Positions 8,159 to 15,009 of a DNA stretch of 17,820 nucleotides are shown here, piece by piece. The notes under the pieces are model-generated. The model searched no databases. It saw only the letters and a program-made list of their open reading frames with translations, and had not been told where the DNA came from. Within the stretch, counting starts at the first letter, position 1. Each line of letters begins with the position of its first letter. Location of the stretch: contig DAOVVQ010000044.1 in the NCBI GenBank assembly GCA_030637065.1, forward strand, positions 1 to 17,820, in the 5' to 3' direction. The DNA is from Planctomycetota bacterium. GTDB taxonomy: Bacteria > Planctomycetota > Phycisphaerae > Sedimentisphaerales > Anaerohalosphaeraceae. The position numbers and the translations under genes are program-made.

Positions 8159-9832
8159 ATGAAGCTAACCATTCTACACAGGAATATCGATAATCCGGCA
8201 GACGGTTCGGGTGCCTCACCGGGTGCGGGAAGATCCGGCGATGGGCAACTGCTTCGATTTGCCGCCTGCACCGAACCTCTTTCAGGCATCGTTCTGGGCT
8301 GTTTTAATGGCGACTCCAGCCGCGGGAGCGAGAGAGATTTAGTGGCAATTCCGGAGGAATGGCGCAGCCCGGCGACCGTTAAGCATTCGAACATGGTGTA
8401 TTACGGAGATAGCCTGCCTGTCCCCAACGAAGCTGCGAACGGACCCGACGAATGGCTCAATATCGCCGATGGAAGATTCATGGTCCACGAAAGCCATCGG
8501 CGGCTAAACGGAATTCTGGCTGGGACAAAAGGGGATATTGTCGCGGTCAATGTTATGCCGCAGTTGCAGGCCTTCCACGAAAAAGTCGTGACCACTTCGC
8601 AGGACAAGATCGTCGGATTTCGGCGATTCTATAATGACTGGGCCCAGTTGACCCCGGTTGGCAACGACTGGCCCCATTACCTTTTCATAAAAACCTCCGT
8701 TCTGGATGTTCTGCTGACGGACGATGCGTTACCGCTGGATTTTTCAACGTTGATCGGCATTTGTCATGCCCGATCCCTGACGGTTCGCTGCCTGAGTATT
8801 GGCGGAAAAGTTACGGATCTTCGCAGAGAGCAGGGGCTATTGTCGCTTATTACCGCCAGGCTTGGGGCATCAACAGGAAAATCGTGTATATCCGGCAATG
8901 ACTCCAGCCGGCGTGACAGCCAGAAAATATCGGCTGACGCCAGGTTATTCGGAAAAGTCCTGCTCGGAGAAGATGTTACTATCGGTAGGGATGCTATAAT
9001 AGTAGGTCCGACCGTCATCGGCGACGGCGCAAAGATCGCCAAAGGGGCTGTTATCCGGACATCGATCATTGCCCCCGGTATTTCAGTGCCGCCGAACCAG
9101 GTCATCCAGAACCGCATTGTGGTTTCTCCAATGCCCCAAAAGAGCCAGCCGTGCGTCGCGAATCCGGCGATATTGCCCGAGAGTTCGTGCAGAAACCATT
9201 TCCGGACCTGGCCGCGGTTTTCTTATGCCCGAAGCGTTAAGAGAACTGCCGATATTGTTTTTGCCGTACTCGTGCTTGTTCTCTTTGCCCCTTTTATACC
9301 CGTTATTGCCCTGGCGATAAAACTCAACTCGAAGGGGCCGGTGTTTTTCAAAGATGCCCGCCAGGGGCTCCGCGGCAGGATATTCAACTGTCTGAAATTC
9401 AGAACCATGATCGTCGGCGCCGATGAGATTCAGCAAAAACTCCGAAATGCCAACCAGGTCGACGGACCGCAATTCAAACTGGCCGATGACCCGCGAATCA
9501 GCACGGTCGGCAGATTCCTTAGAGACACCTATATCGATGAAATACCCCAATTCCTTAACGTCCTGAGTGGGCAGATGAGCGTCGTTGGCCCGAGGCCCTC
9601 GCCTGAGAGCGAGAATGCCCTGTGTCCGCCGTGGAGAGATGCAAGGCTGTCGATAAGGCCCGGTATAACAGGGCTCTGGCAGATATGCAGGACCCGCCAG
9701 CCGATGCAGGACTTTCAGGAATGGATACATTTTGACATCAAGTACGTCAAAAAGCTGTCATTAAAGACAGACTTGTGGATATGCTGGCGAACCGCACGGA
9801 AACTTATTAAGACTTTTATCGACCAGTTCTGA
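8159..9832 (+). CDS. Polyprenyl-phosphate sugar phosphotransferase with N-terminal NTase-like/LbH module
   Basis: The C-terminal half (from about residue 360) is a WcaJ/PglC-family enzyme that starts glycan synthesis by moving a sugar-1-phosphate from a nucleotide sugar to undecaprenyl phosphate. A membrane helix at about 364-385 is followed by KFRTM (K413-M417), the catalytic Asp-Glu pair in YIDEIPQ (D460, E461), SVVGPRPSP and RPGITGLWQI. Instead of the usual transmembrane N-terminus, residues 1 to about 245 look like a degenerate nucleotidyltransferase. KGDIVAVNV, HYLFIKTSVLDVL and GGKVTDLRREQGL fall where pyrophosphorylases have their acceptor and WxDIGTPxxYL motifs. An LbH segment follows (DARLFG from D260, GPTVIG from G283). 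This matches the module on the exosortase two genes upstream. The gap to the previous gene is 26 bases, and the Shine-Dalgarno is weak. The sugar used is unknown. Confidence 0.9.
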   Translation: MKLTILHRNIDNPADGSGASPGAGRSGDGQLLRFAACTEPLSGIVLGCFNGDSSRGSERDLVAIPEEWRSPATVKHSNMVYYGDSLPVPNEAANGPDEWLNIADGRFMVHESHRRLNGILAGTKGDIVAVNVMPQLQAFHEKVVTTSQDKIVGFRRFYNDWAQLTPVGNDWPHYLFIKTSVLDVLLTDDALPLDFSTLIGICHARSLTVRCLSIGGKVTDLRREQGLLSLITARLGASTGKSCISGNDSSRRDSQKISADARLFGKVLLGEDVTIGRDAIIVGPTVIGDGAKIAKGAVIRTSIIAPGISVPPNQVIQNRIVVSPMPQKSQPCVANPAILPESSCRNHFRTWPRFSYARSVKRTADIVFAVLVLVLFAPFIPVIALAIKLNSKGPVFFKDARQGLRGRIFNCLKFRTMIVGADEIQQKLRNANQVDGPQFKLADDPRISTVGRFLRDTYIDEIPQFLNVLSGQMSVVGPRPSPESENALCPPWRDARLSIRPGITGLWQICRTRQPMQDFQEWIHFDIKYVKKLSLKTDLWICWRTARKLIKTFIDQF

Positions 9833-9861
9833 GAGTAACTCTGGTATGAAAGGACGAGAAA

Positions 9862-12800
9862 ATGCCGAGAAGGTACTTTAACTGGAAATTAGCATGTGTC
9901 CTGCTCATTGGTTTAATTGTGTTGACGGTAACGGCTTTCGCCCTTCGCAAATGGCAGCGAAATCGGATCGCCTACTCCTCGCTTGAGCAAGGTAATGTCG
10001 CCTATGAAGAATCACGGTGGCCGGAGGCTGCAAAACACCTTGGCCGCTATATCGCCGTTGCGTCGGATGATGTGCCGTCGCTGCTTAAGTATGCGCATGC
10101 TCAAATCAACATAAGGCCCCTGAAGCACAACAATCTTCAACAGGGGATCGGGGCCTATCGTGCCGTCCTCAGGATCGACAGGAACAACGCCGAGGCCGCG
10201 TCCAAACTTGTCGAGATCTACCTGCAAATGGGTATGCACGGCGAGGCTGAGCTGATCGCCACAAGGGTACTTCAGGGGGATGGTGTCGACAAAGAGATCG
10301 GTGCGGCACAAACAGAGCAATCCGTCCAGCTAAGAAGGATGTTGGCGGTCGCTTTTATCGGACAGCGAAGGTTTGAAGAAGCTGCCGGCGAACTGGAGGC
10401 GATCATCAGCGAGCATCCCGACCGTATATCCGCTTACGAATTGTTAGGAGCACTTACCGAGCAAAGGCCTGAAGATTTTTCGCGACAGCCTGCATTCTGG
10501 TTCGACGAAGCGATTAAAAACAACCCATCTTCGGCCCAGGCTTATATCGCCCGCGGAGCTTACTATTTGAGACTCAAGGATAAGACAAAGGCCGTCGCCG
10601 ATCTGCAACAAGCCGAAAAACATGATTTGTCCGACCCGCTTGTTCGCCTTCATCTTGCCAGAGAGCTCATCGCCGCCGGTGTCCTGGACAGTGCGGAAAA
10701 ACACCTCGTCGCCATACAGGATGTCGAACCGGCCAACCAGATGCTGTGGCAGATATGGGCACGACTTGCACTGCGTTTAAATTCAGAGGCGACTATCCTT
10801 AAAGTCGCCGACACCGGACTCAAGGAACTTTCGTCCCAACCGTGGGACTTTCTGCCCGTCGCAGCCGAGTTGTATATCAGGTGCGACAAGCTCGATCTCG
10901 CCGACAAGTGCATCGACAGATTGCGGCAGGAGGACCTCATGCCGTCCACCACGGCTTTTCTGCAGGGCCTTTCATCCGAGAAGAAAGGGCAATACTACGA
11001 AGCGGCTGAGCATTGGCGAAGGGCCATGCAATTGGGTAATAACTCGCCGCAAATCTCTCTGGCTCTGGCTTTGGCGACGATTCGCTCAGGTGATACACAG
11101 TCGGCACTGAGACAGGCGCGCAGTATGGTGTCGCAATACCCCAATTCCCTCGATGTGCGAGTGTTGCTTGCAAGGCTGCTGTCTCAAACCGGATCATGGG
11201 CCCAGGCCGCCGAGCATTCCCGGATCGCAATGCGGATCTCTCCGGACAGTCTTGATGCCACTTTACTGTATATCAGTTCGCAAATGCAACTGCTTGCCGA
11301 AAAGCGGACACCCGCAGAGTCGCAGGCATATCGGGACATCGAAGATACGCTGGTCCAATTAGACGAAACCGCCGGCAATGTCGCGCAAATCAAAGTGCTT
11401 CGGCTGCAACTGGCGATGCTCCGAAGCGATATAGCTGGCGCCGAGACGCTGACAGCCGAATTGAAAGACGATCATCCCGGTCAGTTAAAGCCCGCAATGG
11501 TCGAAGTTGAAATGCTCAGGGCCGCCGGAAATACGGAACAGACGATTACAAAACTCAACGAACTTACAGAGCAATTTCCTCAGTCTGTCGAACCGGTTCA
11601 GTATCTTGCAAAATTGATGTCCCAACAGGACAAGCACGCGGAAGCCGAAAGAAACCTCAAAGATGCTTTACTGCGGATCGAAGAACCTGCGAGCCGTCGC
11701 GAACTCGCTTTACTGCTTGCGGGATTATACACCCAATGGGGACAAGGCGAAGATGCCTATCAACTGCTGAATTCGATCACCGACGAATTGCCGCGGGATA
11801 TCCTGCTCAAAAGGAGTTTGTTAAGCTACCGCCAGAGCACCGAGGACCTTGCCAATGCCCAACAGCTCGTCGACAGTATCAAAACTCTTGAGGGACAGGA
11901 CGGCTGGCAATGGCGGTATGAGCAGGCAAGACTCTGGTTCATACAGGACAACTTCGACAAGCTCTACCCTCAAATAATTTCTATTCTCAGGGAGAACCTG
12001 CTCCGCGATCCCGATGACCAGTCAAGTCGCGTACTTCTCGCCGCAGCCTGCGAAAAAGCCGGGCAACTGCCGCTGGCGGTATCGACCTATCGTGAGGCTT
12101 TGAGCAGGTCGCCTAAGGACCTGCGGATAATCGTCCCAGCCGTCGCCGCATTCTACAAGGCAAACGAATATGACTATGCCGACCGGATTCTAAGGCAGGC
12201 GGCCAGCGAGAACCTCTTTCATCCCGAACTGAAAAGGCTGGCCCTGCAAAGCTATCTTAAACGCGGCCAATTGGGTTCCGCCGGCGATATGCTCGAGAGC
12301 CTGCTCGACAATGACCCGGACAATCGCGCCGTCCGCCTGTCTCTGGCACTGCTTAAGATCAGGCAGAAACAGTTTGCCGAAGCCCAAAAACTGCTTGACA
12401 ACCTGAAGACGGCAGAGCCGGATTCGTTTCCCGTGACAGTCGCTCAAATTGAATTGAACCTCCAGCAAAACAACCCCGATGAGGCGATAAGATTGTGCGA
12501 TGAAATAATTAATAAATCGGAAAATGCCACAGGATATATGCTGCGGGCCAGGACGTTGGTGTTCCTCGGCGAAACCGAAAAAGCCGAAAAAGATTTTCAG
12601 CAAGCCACAGCCCTCGAACCCGACAACTCCGACACATGGACAGCCATGAGTGATTTCTACCGTTCATCAGGTCAACCCGATAAAGCTGCTTCGGATATCC
12701 AAAAGGCAATGTCTTTGGCTCCCGATAACCTCAGCATTCAAAAACGAGCCATCATTCTGTCTCTGGCCTCGGGCAGCAAAGATACTATTGCCGAGGGCAG

Positions 12801-14070
12801 GAGCATTCTTGACAAAGCCCTGGCAGACAATCCCGCAGATGTAGAGCTGCGTCTCTATAAGAGCCGCCTGCTGCTGTCGGAGGCAACCGCCCCAGCCATA
12901 AAACAGGCCATGGACATTCTTAAGAAAATAATCGCAGAGCAACCCGAGCAAAACCCGGCATGGACGCTTCTGGCCCAAACGGCTCTTACACAGGAACAGA
13001 CCGCTGAGGCGATCGATATTGCTTTGCGGGGCCTTGTCTATCACCCGGATGACAAATCTCTGCTCCTGCTGAAGGCCGAAGGCGAAGCCAGGAGATCTCC
13101 CCGCCTGGCAATTCCTACGCTAAAGGCGATGCTGGACGCTTATCCCGACGATACTGTGATCGCCCTGCGTCTGATAGAAGTTTATATTGGTGCTGGTCAG
13201 CCTCAACAGGCTGTAGAACTGGCTGGCGCACAATTGGCCTCTTCGGAGCAATCCGCTGACACCGGAAGATTGCGCATCGCGCTTGCTATTGCACTCCACA
13301 AAAGTGGCGACAAGGCACAGGCACAGGAAATCTTCGATTCTCTTATCGAGGCCGCTCCCGATGACACTAGTCCGTTCTTTGCACAAATTCAGCTAATGAA
13401 GGACGATCAACTCTGGCCAGAACTCAGGCAAAAAGCCTTTAGCCGGCTTGAGAAGCATCCCGAAGAAACCGATGTGCCTCTTGCAGTGGCCGTTGGCCTG
13501 GCACAAAATGAAAGCAGCCAGGCCAAAGCAATCGCCAAAGATATGCTTGGCACAATTCTGGATCGCAGGCCGGATTATCTTCCGGCAATGAATGCACTTG
13601 CCATGCTGTTGCAGATGACCGGCGAAACCGAAGAGTCAGCCGTACTTTACCGCAGGATTATTGACATAGAGCCTGAAAACGTCATAGCCATGAACAATTT
13701 GGCCTGGATAATGTGCCAGGATCAACAAGAGTACCAGGCCGCCTCTGAACTTGCCACGCGTGGCCTGCAAATCGCTCCGACATACGTCGATCTGATAGAT
13801 ACTCGTGGGGTCTCATATTATAAACTTGGCCGGTATGATGACGCCATAGCCGACTTTAACAAGTGCCTTAAGCTTTATCCGGCTGCCGCGACTGCGAGGA
13901 CGGCAACGTATATGCATCTGGGCAGAGCACTGGCAAAGTCGGGCCGAAACGGCCAAGCGGTTGAAAACCTGAAAAAATCGCTGGAAATGAATGCTCGGAC
14001 AGGCGGGCTATCCGCCGACGAGCGGGCAGATACACATAATCTCATCGAGACCCTTGAGCAAAGGATATAA
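9862..14070 (+). CDS. Giant membrane-anchored TPR protein (PrsT-like)
   Basis: A 1402-residue protein with a single N-terminal membrane helix (about residues 9-28, LACVLLIGLIVLTVTAFAL) and no convincing lipobox. It is therefore probably an anchored protein facing the periplasm rather than a lipoprotein. From about residue 35 to the end it consists of tandem TPR-type helix pairs, with recurring patterns such as AxxxYRxALxxxPxNxxA and a clear C-terminal set (MNNLAWIMC..., DLIDTRGVSYYKLGRYDDAIADFNKCL). A long TPR protein, PrsT (about 900 residues in the PEP-CTERM family model), is a regular partner of exosortase/EPS loci and is thought to scaffold secretion or assembly. This one is about half as long again. 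AGGA at 9851-9854, seven bases before the ATG, supports the start. It lies 29 bases after the phosphotransferase gene and 2 bases before the regulator. Confidence 0.88.
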   Translation: MPRRYFNWKLACVLLIGLIVLTVTAFALRKWQRNRIAYSSLEQGNVAYEESRWPEAAKHLGRYIAVASDDVPSLLKYAHAQINIRPLKHNNLQQGIGAYRAVLRIDRNNAEAASKLVEIYLQMGMHGEAELIATRVLQGDGVDKEIGAAQTEQSVQLRRMLAVAFIGQRRFEEAAGELEAIISEHPDRISAYELLGALTEQRPEDFSRQPAFWFDEAIKNNPSSAQAYIARGAYYLRLKDKTKAVADLQQAEKHDLSDPLVRLHLARELIAAGVLDSAEKHLVAIQDVEPANQMLWQIWARLALRLNSEATILKVADTGLKELSSQPWDFLPVAAELYIRCDKLDLADKCIDRLRQEDLMPSTTAFLQGLSSEKKGQYYEAAEHWRRAMQLGNNSPQISLALALATIRSGDTQSALRQARSMVSQYPNSLDVRVLLARLLSQTGSWAQAAEHSRIAMRISPDSLDATLLYISSQMQLLAEKRTPAESQAYRDIEDTLVQLDETAGNVAQIKVLRLQLAMLRSDIAGAETLTAELKDDHPGQLKPAMVEVEMLRAAGNTEQTITKLNELTEQFPQSVEPVQYLAKLMSQQDKHAEAERNLKDALLRIEEPASRRELALLLAGLYTQWGQGEDAYQLLNSITDELPRDILLKRSLLSYRQSTEDLANAQQLVDSIKTLEGQDGWQWRYEQARLWFIQDNFDKLYPQIISILRENLLRDPDDQSSRVLLAAACEKAGQLPLAVSTYREALSRSPKDLRIIVPAVAAFYKANEYDYADRILRQAASENLFHPELKRLALQSYLKRGQLGSAGDMLESLLDNDPDNRAVRLSLALLKIRQKQFAEAQKLLDNLKTAEPDSFPVTVAQIELNLQQNNPDEAIRLCDEIINKSENATGYMLRARTLVFLGETEKAEKDFQQATALEPDNSDTWTAMSDFYRSSGQPDKAASDIQKAMSLAPDNLSIQKRAIILSLASGSKDTIAEGRSILDKALADNPADVELRLYKSRLLLSEATAPAIKQAMDILKKIIAEQPEQNPAWTLLAQTALTQEQTAEAIDIALRGLVYHPDDKSLLLLKAEGEARRSPRLAIPTLKAMLDAYPDDTVIALRLIEVYIGAGQPQQAVELAGAQLASSEQSADTGRLRIALAIALHKSGDKAQAQEIFDSLIEAAPDDTSPFFAQIQLMKDDQLWPELRQKAFSRLEKHPEETDVPLAVAVGLAQNESSQAKAIAKDMLGTILDRRPDYLPAMNALAMLLQMTGETEESAVLYRRIIDIEPENVIAMNNLAWIMCQDQQEYQAASELATRGLQIAPTYVDLIDTRGVSYYKLGRYDDAIADFNKCLKLYPAAATARTATYMHLGRALAKSGRNGQAVENLKKSLEMNARTGGLSADERADTHNLIETLEQRI

Positions 14071-14072
14071 TT

Positions 14073-14471
14073 ATGGACAAGAATATTACCCCGGAAGCCA
14101 CCGACAAACGCGCGTCTTTTTTCGCAAGACCGCCGACGAACCTGTTTAATGACCGCCAATGGTCACACATCCAGCAGCTATACCGCATGGGCAACAGGGA
14201 GCTTCAGGTCGCAAGACTCGTCTGTCAGGGCCTCAACAACAGAGAGGTCGCTGATCGCCTCGATATAAAGCACGGAACGGTCAAAACACACATGAGGAAT
14301 ATCTATCGCAGACTACACGTAAAGAACAAAATCGCCATGCTCCTGAGCTTTGTGGAGGTTATGGATACGCTCCCTGCCCAAAGTCACTCCACGCCCTCGA
14401 TCCCCATCCTCGAAGTCAATAACAAAGGAAACACACCCCTTGGTTCCCCAAAGATAACCAAAGACCGTTAG
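14073..14471 (+). CDS. Small LuxR/NarL-type HTH regulator without receiver domain
   Basis: A 132-residue DNA-binding protein. Residues about 39-97 form the GerE/LuxR four-helix HTH: LYRMGNRELQVARLVCQGLN, then NREVADRLDIKHGTVKTHMR and NIYRRLHVKNKIAMLLSF. In NarL-like proteins GTVKTHMRNIYRRL is the recognition helix and dimer segment. There is no phospho-acceptor or ligand domain, and the N-terminal 38 residues and C-terminal tail look unstructured. It could therefore act constitutively, through dosage, or with a partner protein. AAGG at 14061-14064 precedes the ATG by eight bases, and the gap to the TPR gene is only 2 bases, so it closes the operon. The promoter dyad at 14661-14705 and the CCCCAA repeats just downstream are candidate targets (inference). 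Confidence 0.9.
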   Translation: MDKNITPEATDKRASFFARPPTNLFNDRQWSHIQQLYRMGNRELQVARLVCQGLNNREVADRLDIKHGTVKTHMRNIYRRLHVKNKIAMLLSFVEVMDTLPAQSHSTPSIPILEVNNKGNTPLGSPKITKDR

Positions 14472-14487
14472 TTTGCATCTTAAAGAA

Positions 14488-14554
14488 TTGCACCCCAAAT
14501 ATGCCTTTTTTGCCCCAATGTCACCGAGAAGGCCCCTGTTGTGCCCCAAATGCC
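14488..14554 (+). promoter_or_regulatory. Three CCCCAA-type direct repeats, possible regulator sites
   Basis: CCCCAAAT at 14493-14500 (within TTGCACCCCAAATATGCC), CCCCAAT at 14513-14519 and CCCCAAAT at 14544-14551 (within TTGTGCCCCAAATGCC) are spaced 20 and 31 bases apart, close to two and three helical turns. A further CCCCAAAG lies at 14446-14453 inside the end of the regulator gene. They lie about 110-165 bases upstream of the promoter at 14658, a reasonable place for an activator. Which protein binds is unknown. Confidence 0.35.
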
Positions 14555-14657
14555 ATGGCCCACGAAGGGTGTTTTTGTCCAATTTTCCTACAATGCTATT
14601 TGGTTGTGAGTTTGAAAGGATTTTTTACTAAAAACCACTGCTTTTGGCCTTTTTTGC

Positions 14658-14686
14658 TTGACAAACCGCCCTGGTGATACTATAAT
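14658..14686 (+). promoter_or_regulatory. Consensus sigma70 promoter
   Basis: TTGACA at 14658-14663 and TATAAT at 14681-14686 are separated by exactly 17 bases, so both hexamers and the spacer are ideal. Transcription would start near 14692-14694 and make a leader of about 315 bases before the coding region at 15010. An 11-base phrase GCCTTTTTTGC lies directly upstream (14647-14657) and also occurs at 14503-14513. Confidence 0.88.
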
Positions 14687-14705
14687 GCCCGATTAGGTGG
14701 TTTGT
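14661..14705. promoter_or_regulatory. 45-bp dyad enclosing the -10 box, candidate operator
   Basis: ACAAACCGCC at 14661-14670 and GGTGGTTTGT at 14696-14705 are inverted copies matching at 9 of 10 positions, with centres 35 bases apart. The left arm overlaps the last bases of the -35 box and the right arm starts just after the expected transcription start. Because the left arm is upstream of the transcript, this cannot act as an RNA hairpin. It is better read as two protein half-sites. Confidence 0.5.
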
Positions 14706-14706
14706 T

Positions 14707-14741
14707 GCGTTAGATTAAACGCTGGCACCGTTTAATTTTTT
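14707..14741 (+). terminator. Leader attenuator-like hairpin with competing hairpin
   Basis: ATTAAACG at 14714-14721 and CGTTTAAT at 14729-14736 form a perfect 8-base-pair stem around a CTGGCAC loop, with a run of T at 14736-14741: the layout of an intrinsic terminator only about 20 bases into the transcript. GCGTT at 14707-14711 can instead pair with AACGC at 14718-14722, which would break the terminator. The two structures exclude each other. The stem is AT-rich, so strength is uncertain. Confidence 0.45.
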
Positions 14742-14899
14742 ACTTGGCTGAATAAGGGTAACCTCGTATTTTGTAGGGAAAAGCGAGCCTTGAAATCAGG
14801 ATTTTCCTGATAGTTTCGCAAGACCGTTTTTGATAGCATACTATTTCTTGTTAAATGTAGGTTTTTGATCGTCGCTCCAGTCCAAGGAGGAATTGGGGC

Positions 14900-14950
14900 G
14901 TGATTGGTTGGTGGAGAAAATCGGCAGGGCGGATGACGGCCTTGCCATGA
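14900..14950 (+). CDS. Possible leader peptide 1 (16 residues)
   Basis: AAGGAGG at 14884-14890 stands nine bases before a GTG at 14900, an ideal ribosome binding site with no other obvious use. The frame reads MIGWWRKSAGRMTALP and stops at TGA 14948-14950. The stop overlaps the ATG of the next small ORF as ATGA, a common sign of coupled translation. It may regulate expression of the 15010 gene rather than make a functional peptide. No homologue is known to me. Confidence 0.35.
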   Translation: MIGWWRKSAGRMTALP

Positions 14951-15009
14951 GCGAGTGGAGAAAACCGGCAGGGCCGGTGATCGCCTTGCTATAGACGAGT
15001 GGAGAAAAC
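14912..15009 (+). repeat. Two tandem 44-bp repeats plus a 10-base partial third
   Basis: Units at 14912-14955 and 14956-14999 agree at 35 of 44 positions by direct reading, and the start of a third (tggagaaaac) runs from 15000 to 15009. Each full unit can form an 8-base-pair stem (GGCAGGGC with GCCTTGCC in unit 1 and GCCTTGCT in unit 2, with G-U pairs). Each begins with TGGAGAAAA. In the partial third copy this GGAG is the ribosome binding site of the 15010 gene. Confidence 0.9.
14947..14994 (+). CDS. Possible leader peptide 2 (15 residues)
   Basis: ATG at 14947 overlaps the previous stop. The frame reads MSEWRKPAGPVIALL and ends at TAG 14992-14994, 15 bases before the TTG of the main gene. 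It shares WRKxAGxxxAL with leader peptide 1 because both are encoded by the 44-base repeats. Most differences between the units change the amino acid, so selection on RNA structure or translation coupling is as likely as selection on the peptide. Confidence 0.3.
   Translation: MSEWRKPAGPVIALL

Larger units (their letters stand above)
14692..15009 (+). other. Long structured 5' leader
   Basis: After the attenuator-like hairpin the leader holds an imperfect stem CTCGTATTTT / AAAAGCGAG (about 14764-14787) and a perfect 7-base-pair hairpin ATCAGGA-TTT-TCCTGAT (14795-14811). GTTTTTGAT occurs at 14826-14834 and again at 14861-14869. CTCC at 14875-14878 could mask the strong AAGGAGG at 14884-14890. 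Two tandem 44-base repeats follow. I do not recognise a known riboswitch class; cyclic-di-GMP consensus elements are not present. Confidence 0.5.

Noticed and set aside
9083..9730. 215-codon antisense ORF under the sugar phosphotransferase
   Set aside because: It lies opposite clearly conserved KFRTM/DEIPQ coding sequence; its openness follows from the codon use of the real gene.
14723..14737. TGGCAC resembling the -24 element of a sigma54 promoter
   Set aside because: The -12 GC is absent at the required distance (TT instead), and the bases form the loop of the attenuator-like hairpin.
14692..14900. Cyclic-di-GMP (GEMM) or other known riboswitch in the leader
   Set aside because: The conserved core sequences of the GEMM type are not present, and I recognise no other class.
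14912..14999. CRISPR-like array
   Set aside because: The units are directly adjacent without spacers and only two full copies exist.
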